A stretch of DNA of 64,000 nucleotides from positions 27,093,674 to 27,157,673 of the forward strand of contig OX463808.1 of NCBI GenBank assembly GCA_949825045.1, written 5' to 3'. Shown in pieces: positions 10,672-20,385 of this stretch (positions within the stretch are counted from its first letter, which is position 1; every line of letters begins with the position of its first letter). A program made the translations under genes and the position numbers. The notes beneath the pieces are model-generated. The model saw nothing but the letters and a program-made list of their open reading frames with translations, had not been told where the DNA came from and did not search any database. This DNA comes from Argyresthia goedartella (Eukaryota; Arthropoda; Insecta; Lepidoptera; Argyresthiidae).

Positions 10672-11332
10672 TTTCAAATATAATTTAATTTAGTTTCAAA
10701 CAATTAACTTTTTAATTATCTCTATATGTTACTTAATAATAATTTATATTTTATTAAACTAAACTACGACTGAGACTAAAAACGTTCAGATCGCTGCCGG
10801 GCGGGAGGGTGCCCGAAACGCTGGCATTCATTACCTAGTGATGATTCGACGAGCCGCTTATAAATGTCTTTGAGGGCTCGTCGAGTGGCAGGGCCCCACG
10901 CAGGGTCACAATACCGAACGGCACATACTCGTCGCCGTGTGAGGCGTATCTGCGCCATTCGAGACCCTCTGACGCTGCCGCGACAGCACCGGCTATTGCA
11001 GAGGTCGCCGGTAAGGGATACGGGGGCAGCGTGTCAACGCAGGTCATGAGCGTCATTCCGGCTGACAGCAGAGGCCGTGGTGTCCGAGTGGGTCCACCCT
11101 GGCACCACAGCGACCAGCAGTCAAAGGAAGACGGCGAGTGTCAGCGTTACTCGATCTAGCAAGGTGTCATTAAGGTGATCGAGAAAATTAACCACACAGC
11201 AACAGTGATGCATGTACCTTCTCTTTTACTGGTTTTTAACTTTATTACCGAGGCATTTATAGACACGATAAAGACACGAGACGTTTCAAATACCATCCGA
11301 AAAACCCAAGCCAGGCGCGAACTTAATGTATC

Positions 11333-11363
<31 letters not shown>

Positions 11364-11610
11364 ATATATCTCAAAATTGAAGAGTATAATTGGCTATGTG
11401 AATTTTTCTGGTTGTATATTTTTAATAATTGATTTTGAAAATATAGACCATTTAAAGAAAAAAAAAATATTTTGGGCTTCCTTCATTATGTCCATTTAAA
11501 AAAACAAAGCTAAAGTTTACCCGCCAACTATATGAGTGAAGACAACTGTCAAACAAACATCACGTCACTCACGTCAGTCCTAACCTAACTCAAATGAATT
11601 AATTGATTAT
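10672..11610 (-). pseudogene. 3' end of an RT-endonuclease retroelement, copy 1 (BEL empty site)
   Basis: The same ~0.9 kb unit occurs at 12,713-12,854 plus 19,304-20,160. On the minus strand the coding remnant reads CVDTLPPYPLPATSAIAG and then EGLEWRRYASHGDEYVPFG. In the sister copy this is preceded by CCGARVDPLGHHGLCCQ and SLVWDTTCVDTL. From memory, this block is the C-terminal cysteine/endonuclease-like region following reverse transcriptases of the type at 31,728-34,190. About 140 bp of AT-rich 3' UTR follow, ending at 10,672. At 10,809-10,813 the sequence gtgcc is uninterrupted; in the other copy the BEL/Pao element sits exactly there. It has internal deletions and is not functional. Confidence 0.6.
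11331..11365. repeat. (TA)n microsatellite
   Basis: An at/ta dinucleotide run inside retroelement 3'-end copy 1. It is absent from the second copy (19,915-19,935), so it expanded after the two copies separated. Confidence 0.9.
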
Positions 11611-11615
11611 TATTA

Positions 11616-12712
11616 TTCTGTAAAATAAAAATAGTTTGAATATCCGCTGCTTTCCCCCACAACAAGATACCATAGGACTTCACACTATGAAAGTATCTAA
11701 AATATACTAGCCTAGATGTAGCCACATCCGTGCTTTGTCTGATGTTCCTAACAACGTAAGCCGCAGAACTTGATTACCAGCCAATTTATCTATGTGTTGT
11801 GGGGTCCCCACTACAATTTGCTATCAATGGTGATTCCAAGAAACTTCGTATCATTTACTAATTCTAACGTGATGTTGTCTAACACTAAACTGGTCTCAAC
11901 TTGCCTGACATTTGGAAGTGAGAATTTGATACACTTGGTTTTACCAGCGTTTAACAATACATTATTAACTGTGAACCAATTCAAGGTTAAAGACAATACA
12001 CCACTAACATCATCAAAATCTGCTTTTTGTCTTTAAATTTTGAAGACCATTGAAGTATCATCAGCAAATAACACTATGTCAGATAATTTCTCCACCATGA
12101 AAGGCAGATCATTAATATATACTAGGAATAAGAAAGGACCTAATATGGAACCTTGTGGAACGCCAATTTTTACACCCGATCCATCAGATTTAACGCTGTT
12201 AACTTCTGCCTTTTGAATTCTATTGCTTAGGTATGATCTTAGTAGATCCAACGCTTCATTTTGAACTCCGTAATGATTTAATTTAATTAATAGCGTATTT
12301 TGATCAAAACGCCTTCGACAGGTCGCAAAAAACTCCGATAGAATCCTGTGCGGCCTCCCATGCAGAATAAATATGAGATATAAGGGTAATACCTGCATCC
12401 GTAGTCGATTTACTCTTAGTGAAACCGTATTGTTTGGCGTAGAGTTGTTTTGTACGGTTGAAGTGTGAGAGCATTTGATTGAGAATAATCTTTTCAAATA
12501 TGTCACTTAGTGTTGGAAGAACAGATATTGGTCTGAAATTTGAAGGATGACCGTTATCTCCCGATTTAAACAGAGGCATCATTTTACTGTTTTTCATGAG
12601 GTCTGGGAAAACCCCATCGTCAACACATTTATTGAATATATACGCTAGGTATGGGGCTATAACTAGAATTACTGAACCAATGACTTTCACTATACCCCAC
12701 AGGTCTTCCGTA
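11616..12712 (-). pseudogene. LINE N1, copy 2 (inverted fragment)
   Basis: On the minus strand, 12,690 to 12,304 reads SKMMPLFKSGDNGHPSNFRP, KQYGFTKSKSTTDAGITL and [10 protein letters not shown]. After a frameshift come [20 protein letters not shown] and VLFADDTSMVFKI (motif C intact, ~12,050). The thumb region LLNAGKTKCIKFSLPNVRQV follows (to 11,811), then a C-terminal part to about 11,616 that matches 30,960-31,140 on the plus strand. Both ends abut copies of the retroelement 3' end (10,672-11,610 and 12,713 onward), so the LINE fragment is sandwiched between direct repeats. Confidence 0.8.
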
Positions 12713-12854
12713 TTTCAAATATAATTTAATTTAGTTTCAAACAATTAACTTTTAATTATCTATAATATGTTACTTAATAATAATATATATTTTATAAAAC
12801 TAAACTACGACTAAGACTAAAAAAGTTTAGATCGCTGCCGGGCGGGAGGGTGCC
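12713..12854 (-). pseudogene. Retroelement 3' end, copy 2, left part (3' UTR)
   Basis: Matches 10,672-10,813 with few differences, starting atttcaaatataatttaatt and ending in gggagggtgcc. The last five bases (gtgcc, 12,850-12,854) are the left target-site duplication of the BEL/Pao element. The unit resumes at 19,304. Confidence 0.8.
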
Positions 12855-13057
12855 TTTGGTCGTCTCGTAGCTATAATAAAAAGCTTGACCAAATATTCAA
12901 AAGAAAAATATCGTTTTTATTACGTGTTCGTTTTAGAAAATTACATAACCGAATCTTAATACAAAAACGTTGCCACGCAACTATAAAAAAACTATGGAAA
13001 ATTTAAATCTATTCTAACAAAAAGGTTTTACATCCTCCTGCACGGGAGTCGTGCACA
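12855..13057 (-). repeat. BEL/Pao 3' LTR
   Basis: 203 bp matching 19,089-19,303. In element orientation it starts TGTGCACGACTCCCGTG and ends CGACCAAA. It is shorter than the 5' LTR because of a ~12-bp deletion near gttgccacgcaac. The interior stop of the pol C-terminus lies just upstream. Confidence 0.9.
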
Positions 13058-13068
13058 CTCCCCTTTTT

Positions 13069-13419
13069 TCATAGCAGGATTATCTTTTTGAGGGGCCGGC
13101 GCAACGTACCAGCGGAGGTCCTTACATCCACCATTCTGACGGTCCCGTCGCGGCCTGGAAACAGCGCTGCTACTACTCTCCGAGGCCAGGTCCCTCGTGG
13201 CAGGTCTCCGTCCGCAATCAAAACAGGGTTGCCGATTTTGACAGTCGGCTCTGCGACACCGCGAACACGCCGTGGGGCCAGACTTGGCAGGTAATCCCGC
13301 ACCCACCTTCTCCAGAAATGGTCCGCAGGCCTGACGGCTCGACGCCACCCGTTCCTATTACAAAGGTCCGCCTCAGTGAGCTTTGCTGGGATTTCCCGAC
13401 CCGATGAGGTGCCTAACAA
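13069..13419 (-). pseudogene. BEL/Pao pol C-terminal domain (after integrase)
   Basis: 116 codons reading HFWRRWVRDYLPSLAPRR, then NPVLIADGDLPRGTWP and MVDVRTSAGTLRRPLKKI. This is the DUF5641-type domain that follows the integrase core in BEL/Pao Pol and probably helps DNA binding. It is the last coding part before the 3' LTR. A frame break separates it from the integrase. Confidence 0.85.
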
Positions 13420-13433
13420 TAAATGGAACGGTG

Positions 13434-14258
13434 TCAGAGCTTCTGGGTCTTCCGGATCGGGCGAAACGTGCGTAAGTGGTCATGCGTTGACAATAGCTTC
13501 CGCTTCCGAAAGAAGTGCCCCAGCACTTCGTCCGATGGTGTTCGATCTCTGAGTGTTACACGAAGCGCTGTTTTCACACTCTTCACCAAACGTTCCCATG
13601 CACCGCCCATAAATGGTGCTGATGGAGGAATAAACTTCCATTCTATTCTGCTGTTGCTCGCAAAGTCCGCCACTTTCTGACCGTACAGTTCACGGAGCTG
13701 TCTATTCGCGCCGACGAAGGCCGTGCCGTTATCTGAGAAGATTTGGTTTGGAGTTCCTCGGCGTGCGATGAAGTGGCGAAGGCACATTATGGCGGCATCG
13801 GTTGAGAGGCTATGGACTGTATCCAAGTGTATGGCCATTGAAGTCATGCATGTGAAGAGGGCCACTTATCGTTTCTCATGCCTGCGTCGAACGGTTGTTA
13901 GCAGCGGTCCAAAATAGTCCAGACCCACGAATGTGTATGGCTGTTTTCCAAAAGACAGGCGAGCACTCGGCAAATCCCCCATGGGTGGTTGAACTGGTGC
14001 CCCGCGAACTAACTTGCAGAGCTGGCAGATGCGTACAATCGACCTGACAGAGTTCCGTAGTCCTAGGATCCAATATTTTTGCCGGAGTTCGTTGATCAAG
14101 GTTTCCGCGTTGGCGTGCCCGAACTTGTCGTGGAAGTGTGTCATTAGAAGGCGCACGGCTGGGACTTTCCCATCCAATATGATAGGCCTCGTGTCTGTCG
14201 AGACACCTACTATTGCGGCGGCCCGTCCTTGAACGTACAACAAAGCCTTCTGGTTCAC
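13434..14258 (-). pseudogene. BEL/Pao integrase
   Basis: Two adjoining frames. The first (14,258-13,866) carries an HHCC zinc-binding domain, HDKFGHANAETLI followed by ICQLCKL, and the first core Asp in FVGLDYFGPL. The second (13,865-13,434) has IFSDNGTAFVG (second Asp) and GGAWERLVKSVK (catalytic Glu), so the D-D-E triad is visible. The enzyme would insert the element cDNA into chromosomes. A frame shift falls at the junction near 13,866. The final residues before 13,434 (FRPIRKTQKL) do not match the usual continuation into the C-terminal domain, so a second break lies there. Confidence 0.88.
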
Positions 14259-14397
14259 ACGTGGGCTGTGAGGATTGCGAGCCGGCTTTTTGGTGGGATT
14301 GGTTTCTCACGGCGAAGGCATTGTAATTCCTGTCGGAATGCATTGTTCTGGCTGTTGCGTAGAATGTGGACCTCCGCGTATTCTAGGTTTTGCGCAG

Positions 14398-15338
14398 TCA
14401 GTGGTCGAAAGGGTGTTTGCGTGGGAGTGTTTGACAAGAAAGAGATATGTTGGGTAAGAATAAAGGTATTAGAAGCCCCCTCACCCTTGTGATGCATACG
14501 GCTATAAATTGATGCGCTCTAGTGGTTGCCCTAACCACTCTAAGCCATGAACTAAAATGAGCTGGGTCAGCTGAAACTGGTAATGATGACTCGACCGTAC
14601 TAATACAGTTGCAGCTGACATGATTGCATGTCGACGGGATGGATTTTAAAAGTTTTGATCGCGCTTTACTAATACGTGCGGATGGTTTCTGTTCCGGGTC
14701 AATTAATGATTCTACCTTGTCACCTCCAGCTGCTGGCTCTGTTGGACACTCGGCGGGGGGAGATAACAAAAATGTCGGCCCGCACATCCAGCGCGATTCT
14801 ATGTTGAACACGGTACTATCTAAACGTGTCGCATCATCAGCGAAGTTTAATGCGGTCGGAATCCAGGGCCATTATATAACGACACTGTTTTCTAGGATCT
14901 CTCCCACACGGTTGGCTACAAAGGGTTTATATTTTCGGGCATCGCTACGTAGCCAACCTAAGACGGTCATAGAATCACACCAGAAGTAACACCGACTCGG
15001 TTTATTACGATGTCACAGATGAAACGAGCGAGACGTGAGGCTATCAACGCGCCTTGCAACTCAAGTCGCTGTATTGACACGGGCTTCAGAGGCGTCACAC
15101 GAGCTTTACTTGCTATCAAAGATAAGCTAGATTGGCCTGAAATATCACAAAGCCTCCAATAAGCAACCGCATAATAGGCAGACTCACTCGCATCGCAAAA
15201 CACATGCAGTTCACGCTCTGTAATCCAACTGTTTCCCGAAAAATACCGCCTTGGTATGCTTATTTGTGAAATAAGCTTTAAGCTATCGAACCACTCACGC
15301 CACGTATCGCAATCGTCTACGTCAACCGTTCGTATCAT
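14398..15338 (-). pseudogene. BEL/Pao RNase H region
   Basis: 15,338-14,967 encodes ERELHVFCDASESAYYAVAY and KARVTPLKPVSIQRLELQGA. This is the RNase H-like block of BEL/Pao Pol that removes the RNA template, with its Asp in FCDASE and Glu in RLELQGA. Downstream, decayed frames read [20 protein letters not shown] and FNIESRWMCGPTFLL (14,811-14,398). The ADDATRL-type motif of the family is recognisable near 14,835. Several frame changes are needed to follow it. Confidence 0.8.
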
Positions 15339-15352
15339 CCCAAACCTTTACG

Positions 15353-16322
15353 CTACAAGTATTGAAAAATAATACGACCTTTTTTAATTACAGGCATAAG
15401 AATGCCCAAAGGGTCGTAGATTTGCATAATTAGTGTTAAAGCTTGACGCTTAGTTACCGGAGGCGACGAATTACTCGTATCGCCAAAACTAAACTTTCGC
15501 TCATCGCGGATTGCTTTCCAGATGAGACCTAGTGTTCTGGTGGCAGCGTCTCTACACAACTCTACGTCCTTACTACTAACTACGTCGGATAATAGCTCGG
15601 CTGGCAATAGGGCTAAAGACGCCGGATCGATATCCAACCTCGCATTTCAAAACCTCCACGTTTATGAATCGTCACGACGTCGGAAGCCAGACGAGCCGCA
15701 TCGTTCATACTATTCAGACTACTGGTAAAATTGTCCATGTACGTGTCTTTCCTGATTGCCTCCACAGCCGCAGGGAATTCCTTTTGGAATTCTGATGCGT
15801 TGAGATTTGTTATGTAAATTGCCGTCGATGGGCTGGAGCAAGCGCCAAACATCATCGACGACATTCGATATACTTTTAGGGGATTAGAAGGATCGTCTCG
15901 CCAGAGGAATCGTTGGGCGTCCCTATCCTGCTGTATTATTTTTACTTGTGGAAAATTTCCTTTATATCAGTGGTGAGGCCGATCCTCCCTTCCATGAAAC
16001 GCATCAGTATTCCCAATAAGGGTTGTAAAAAATCGGGTCCCGGTAATAGCATCGAATTCAGCGAAACTTCCTGCGACGGAGCTGCGGCATCATGTACGAC
16101 GCGAAGTTTGGCCGGCTTGTAAGGATTTATCACACCAAAGTGTGGTAAATACCAACAAACACCTTTAGGGTCTACCCCGGTACACTCCTCAGCGTAGCCT
16201 TTAGTAATTGTGTCGCGAATATTATTCCTATATCGTTCCGCATACTCGGGGTCTCTCAACATCTTCGCCTCAAGGCTCCTGAACCTAGATAAAGCTAACG
16301 GGTAGCTATAAGGAACATGCAA
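15353..16322 (-). pseudogene. BEL/Pao reverse transcriptase, YMDN in place of YMDD
   Basis: 16,322-15,942 gives YLPHFGVINPYKPAKLRVVH, NSMLLPGPDFLQPLLGILMR and LTTDIKEIF (motif A). 15,864-15,613 gives MSSMMFGACSSPSTAIYI and DTYMDNFTSSL, where the second Asp of YxDD is Asn (codon AAT, 15,730-15,732). GGFEMRGW follows, then a thumb/connection region to 15,353 (IMQIYDPLGILMPVIKKGRI). The domain would copy the element RNA into DNA. With YMDN and frame breaks near 15,940 and 15,610 it should be inactive. Confidence 0.88.
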
Positions 16323-16406
16323 ATGATCTGCCTTCCAAAGAAGTCCTACTTGGAAACGTCCCTCGGGGAGTCGGCGAGCCGTTCGTTCGAGTATACTAAG
16401 CGCGCA

Positions 16407-16700
16407 TTAGTCATCGGTAATACGTGCTTCGTGCTTAGAAATGCCAATTGAGTCTAGCTTATACTGCGCCTCAATGAGATCCTCGAGCTCAGACCTGACA
16501 TCTACAGTTTCAGTGACTTGGGCATGGTACGCCATTTCGACGGTTTCAACGGGCCTAGTCCTACTACTAGCAAAACCGAAAAGTACCCAGCCTAACGCTG
16601 TTCGTATTGCAACTGGTTGTGATCTCGTGCCCTTTCTGGTGGCTGACGCTATGGTCAGGTACCAGTTGTCCATACCTATTACTAACATAGGCTTGGCACA
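16407..16700 (-). pseudogene. BEL/Pao protease-to-RT linker
   Basis: Reads MLVIGMDNWYLTIASATRKG, then QPVAIRTALGWVLFGFAS. This matches the 'LIGQDNW...P.A..T.LGWVL.G' segment between protease and reverse transcriptase in BEL/Pao. A break separates it from the protease upstream. Confidence 0.75.
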
Positions 16701-16809
16701 GTCATAGCAAAGCTCTGTTGTTATGTCCTTTAGGTAGGAGTAGCTACGTTAGTCAGTACAGCTAATCGTTTGCTTGCATACTATACCTAAGTTTTTTATT
16801 GAACGCGCT

Positions 16810-17772
16810 CTATACCCGGAAAGTTTCGCTCGCAAATTTACCACTTATCTTGAAATCCACGTACTGTACCGCAGTCTGCCTACTTAATCCACCTACACAG
16901 TCTAAGTGAATTTGTCCCTCACGTCCGGTAACGCCAATACGGTCAGAAATTACGGAATCGATGAACGTCGTTGAAGATCCATCGTCTAATAATGCGAACG
17001 TGTCTACCTTGCCCGCGGGTCCTGAAACCATTACCGCGACTATCTTCAGGTAGGGGCTGAAGCTGGCTAGGTCGCTCGTTGAGTCCGGCGTCGCGGACGT
17101 GTGAGCGGCCACCTCGCGCGTAGTGTCGTCTCCCGAAGCGCTTGAAGCGGCTGCAGTAGAGGGGCCCGAGGAAGACGAGTCGTTTTCAGAGTTGACGTCA
17201 CGTTCATCAACATGAGCTGTAGTGGTGGGAGAAAAATCAGGATCGTGAAGCAAGGTGTGATGCTTGCGAATACAATTTCCTACTTCGCATTTGGTTTTAT
17301 TTTTATTACATAGACGAAAGACGTGATAACTCTTTGTCAAACAACGATAACAGATTTTTTCTTCTTTAATAAACTGCCACCTGTCACTGACTGACATCAA
17401 CTTGAAGCTGTCACAAGTCGATATGTCATGCGATTGATTACAAAACAAACAAGAAATAATTTTATAAATATTTTGGTTCTGAGCATGCTTTATAGGTGCG
17501 GCCTGCTGTTGTGATTGGCTAGGTTTGTATGAAAACTCTATTATAGCATGAGTACGCTCCCGTGGTACGTAGCCGAAAGTGGTTTCCGCGACGCTGCCAA
17601 ACCTCACGTGTAAGTCCACCTCGCGAGCTAGAAAGTTGGACAACATCTCCACTCTTTCGCTGCTGGAGGTGGCCCCGTGATCGGCTTGTGTCGCGGCATA
17701 GTCCATCCATCTCGTGCGTAGCAGCAGGGGTAGCTTACTAATAAGCGCCGCAAACAACTCTGGGGAATACAA
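16810..17772 (-). pseudogene. BEL/Pao gag C-terminus, zinc knuckles and aspartic protease
   Basis: A 320-codon open stretch. It starts in the gag core (YSPELFAALISKLPLLLRTR). Two zinc-binding motifs follow, CLFCNQSHDISTC and CYRCLTKSYHVFRLC, with a further cysteine/histidine group CEVGNCIRKHHTLLH, which would bind the element RNA. A Ser/Thr-rich linker leads to the retroviral-type aspartic protease with ALLDDGSSTTFID, which would cut the polyprotein. This is the best-preserved part of the element. It ends in a frame break before 16,700. Confidence 0.88.
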
Positions 17773-18079
17773 ATAGTAGCATGTAACAATTTAACTACCT
17801 CTACACAGTTGCGAACTCGAGACGAGAAAATCGACAGCTCTTTTAATTCATTACTAACCTTAGGCAGGTTTCGGATCTCTGCAACTTCTCTCAACACACC
17901 GAACTGCCAAAACGCCGATTTAGTTCTTCCATGATGGGATGGGGTCCCAGAGCCATTGCCAAGAGTACACATACGGCCTCCCGTGCTGTCCCCTTAAGAG
18001 CTATGCTAAGCCGGGCTAGATTTTCAGACGGCGTGTATCTTTTTTCAGAATCATAATATGACCGTTCGAATACCACCAA
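17628..18079 (-). pseudogene. BEL/Pao gag core, frame-broken
   Basis: Overlapping frames give MVVFERSYYDSEKRYTPSEN and ARLSIALKGTAREAVCVLL (18,079-17,891), then IRNLPKVSNELKELSIFSSR and VRNCVEVVKLLHA (to 17,780). These are typical of BEL/Pao Gag, the particle protein. A frameshift joins them to the next stretch at 17,772. Confidence 0.8.
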
Positions 18080-18429
18080 TCAAGTGGTGACTTACCATCA
18101 AATGCCGCAAGGTTAATGTTAGACTTTTGGCGGTTTTCATTAATATTAGAAGAAACCAAACCCTCTATCGCAGAAGCCAGCTTGAGCACAGGGTCTGCGT
18201 CATCGTTTCTGTGCTGATGACCCGCGGGAGCCTTCGAGTCGCACGAGTAGTCTCGCTGAAAGCCGGCCTGGGTCTTGGGCGTCGTTTTCGGCCGTTCTGT
18301 ACTCCAAGCATCATTTTGCTTATTATTATGAGAAGCTTGAGGAAAATTAATAATATTAGTGTAGTCGAACCCAGCCCGTGGGCTAACCTGTGGGTTAACT
18401 ACGCGAGTGGCTGTTTGTGAATCATCTCT

Positions 18430-19027
18430 GCGGTCATTTGGTAAATGTCGATGTCGTCGTCGGGTAAGATGACATTTTCGTTACCTTTCTGAAGCCAACT
18501 TTCTATACTACCAACACTCCGGTGGCTATTGCGTGTGCCACGCTGGCTGCATTCCACCTCAATTGCGGCCAACTCGGCTTGGTGCTGTAGCTCAGTGGTA
18601 TTCCTGTCGAGCTGTATTTTTTGGCAGCTAACTGCGCTTGCATCTCAGCCAACTCGGCTTGGTGCTATAGCTCAGCGGCATTCCTGTCGAGCTGTAATTT
18701 TTTGGCCGCTAACTGCGCTTGCATCTCTAACTCTGCCTCCTGTAACTCCAGTCGTGCGAGGTGGTGGGCGTGTTGTGCCTCGGTGGCGAGTTTCCTCGCA
18801 GCCACCACCACCGTTGCGAAGGAGCGCCTCGTGCGCGTGGAGACGGAGCGCTGCCGCGAGGTGGTGGATGCGCCACCGGTGTTCGTGGTGGACATCTCAC
18901 TTTGGGCCTGTGGCGGCGGCGGTGCTTCATTCCTGTTAACAGCTTGCGGAGCTGGGGCGGCACTAGTATTTTCAGCACCAGTACCCGTTGCTGGTATGAG
19001 CCCCGATTGGCTTCTGGTCACAACCAT
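18430..19027 (-). pseudogene. BEL/Pao gag N-terminus with coiled-coil repeat
   Basis: The likely start is ATG at 19,027 (MVVTRSQSGLIPATG). A Pro/Ala/Thr-rich stretch is followed by a predicted coiled coil rich in Ala, Glu, Leu and Gln (LELQEAELEMQAQLAAKKLQ). The coding frame stops near 18,665. The coiled-coil DNA is tandemly repeated at 18,571-18,731, and a one-base difference between repeat units puts the second unit out of frame. Confidence 0.75.
18571..18731. repeat. 80/81-bp tandem duplication in gag
   Basis: Two units starting aactcggcttggtgct at 18,571 and 18,651. The unit contains a t-run of different length (gctgtatttttt against gctgtaatttttt), so the units differ by one base in length and shift the frame. 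Confidence 0.85.
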
Positions 19028-19067
19028 GACAAATATTTTATCACTTTTTACATACACTGTTTCAAAT

Positions 19068-19085
19068 CACTGCGTAGAAGGACCA
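19068..19085 (-). promoter_or_regulatory. Candidate tRNA primer binding site of the BEL/Pao element
   Basis: Three bases inside the 5' LTR, the minus strand reads TGGTCCTTCTACGCAG. It begins with TGG, as expected for pairing with a tRNA 3' CCA, and lies at the expected position. The tRNA is not identified. Confidence 0.5.
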
Positions 19086-19088
19086 CTA

Positions 19089-19303
19089 TTTGGTCGTCTC
19101 GTAGCTATAATAAAAAGCTTGACCAAATATTCAATGGAAAAATATCGTTTTTATTCCGTGTTCGTCTTAGAAAATTACATAACCTAATCTTAATACAAAA
19201 ACGTTGCCGAGCAACGTGCCAAGCGACTATAAAAAAACTATGGAAAATATAAATATTTTCTAACAAAAAGGTTTTACATCCTCATGCACGGGAGTCGTGC
19301 ACA
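19089..19303 (-). repeat. BEL/Pao 5' LTR
   Basis: 215 bp, the partner of 12,855-13,057. It is followed directly by the right copy of the target duplication gtgcc at 19,304-19,308. Confidence 0.9.
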
Positions 19304-20160
19304 GTGCCCGAAACGTTGCTGTGCCGCGAACGAGGTAGATGCCAGCTCTGCGGTCCCCTGATGATTCGACGAGCCGCTTATCTTTTATCTTATGGCCGCT
19401 GTCTTTGAGGGCTCGTCGAGTGGGAGGGCCCCACGCAGGGTCACGATACCGAACGGCATAAACAAACACTCGTCGCCGTGTGAGGCGTATCTGCGCCATT
19501 CGAGACCCTCTGATGCTGCCGCGACAGCTCCAGCTATTGCAGAGGTCACCGGTAAGGGATACGGGGGCAGCGTGTCAACGCAGGTCGTGTCCCAAACTAG
19601 AGACCTCCCGTTCTACCAGGGAATGAGCGTCATTCCGGCCGGCGCTGCGCTGACAGCAGAGGCCGTGGTGTCCGAGTGGGTCCACCCTGGCACCACAGCA
19701 ACCAGCAGTCAAAGGAAGACGGCGAGTGTCAGCGTTGCTCGATCGAGCAAGGTGCCTTTAAGGTGATCGAGCAAATTAACCACACAGCAACAGTGATGCA
19801 TGTATCTTCTCTTTTACTGGTTTTTAACTTTATTACCGAGGCATTTATAGACACGATAAAGACACGAGACTTTTCAAATACCATCCGAAAAACCCAAGCC
19901 CAGCGCGAACTTAATGTACCTCAAAATGAAGAGTATAATTGGCCATGAATTTTTGTGATTGTATATTTTTTAATAATTTATTTTGAAAATATAGACCATT
20001 TAAAGAAAACAAATTTTTTTTGGCTTCCTTCATTGCGTCTATTTAAAAAAACAAAGCTAAAGTTTACCCGCCAAGTTTATGAGTGAAGTCAACTGTCAAA
20101 CAAACATCACGTCACTTACGTCAGTCCTAAGCTAACTCAAATGAATTTATTGATTATTAT
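19304..20160 (-). pseudogene. Retroelement 3' end, copy 2, right part
   Basis: Continuation of 12,713-12,854 across the BEL/Pao insertion, and homologous to 10,809-11,610. Minus-strand text includes LLDRATLTLAVFL, CCGARVDPLGHHGLCCQ, RSAGR, then GRSLVWDTTCVDTLPPYPLP and GDECLFMPFGIVTLRGALP, then RLVESSGDRRAGIYLV. This resembles a cysteine-containing linker followed by a restriction-like endonuclease domain at a reverse transcriptase C-terminus. A segment between SAGR and the endonuclease block appears deleted. It keeps about 36 bp (near 19,588-19,623) that copy 1 lacks. It is dead. Confidence 0.6.
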
Positions 20161-20206
20161 TGTCTTATTATTGTGTTATGATTAAAAAATCTAATTGTAT
20201 TTCATA

Positions 20207-20385
20207 ATGGAAAGCAAAGAGTGTTTCGTCCCGTCATGTTCAAACAGCAGTGATAACCCGGATTTGTAACTCTTACCAATTCTAGAACGTCTGCGAGAAG
20301 AATGGTGTCGTCAAGTGAACGCAGAATATTTCAAGAATTATTCGCAGTTTTGTTTGGGCTACTTTGATGAAATTGTAATGGTTGC
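20207..20385 (+). pseudogene. Possible THAP-domain relic
   Basis: From an ATG at 20,207 the text reads ECFVPSCSNSSDNPD, a stop, then RLREEWCRQVN and, further on, SQFCFGYFDE. A THAP zinc finger has C-x2-4-C, a central Trp, and C-x2-H followed by Phe. Here C, C, W and C-x2-Y-F are in plausible order, with His replaced by Tyr. THAP domains occur in P-element transposases. The match is short and weak. Confidence 0.3.

Larger units (their letters stand above)
12855..19303 (-). mobile_element. BEL/Pao LTR retrotransposon (complete outline, decayed coding)
   Basis: A ~6.45 kb element on the minus strand. Both LTRs are present (19,089-19,303 as the 5' LTR, 12,855-13,057 as the 3' LTR), flanked by the 5-bp duplication gtgcc (12,850-12,854 and 19,304-19,308). 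In transcription order the interior holds gag, a zinc-knuckle region, aspartic protease, reverse transcriptase, RNase H, integrase and a C-terminal integrase-associated domain, the BEL/Pao order. The LTRs differ at roughly 4% of sites by eye plus a ~12-bp indel, which suggests moderate age. Stops and frameshifts break every domain. Mobilisation would need another copy's proteins. Confidence 0.93.

Noticed and set aside
10809..10813. Retroelement 3'-end copy 1 as a solo LTR
   Set aside because: It contains coding remnants and a one-sided 3' UTR, and the LTRs proper are the 203/215-bp repeats at 12,855 and 19,089.
13028..14497. Plus- and minus-strand alternative frames over the integrase region
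   Set aside because: The HHCC and D-D-E motifs are found only in the minus-strand frames described. The others are shadows.
18621..19252. Long plus-strand frames (188 and 163 codons) over the gag region
   Set aside because: They lie opposite the GC-rich BEL/Pao gag N-terminus on the minus strand and are its antisense shadows.
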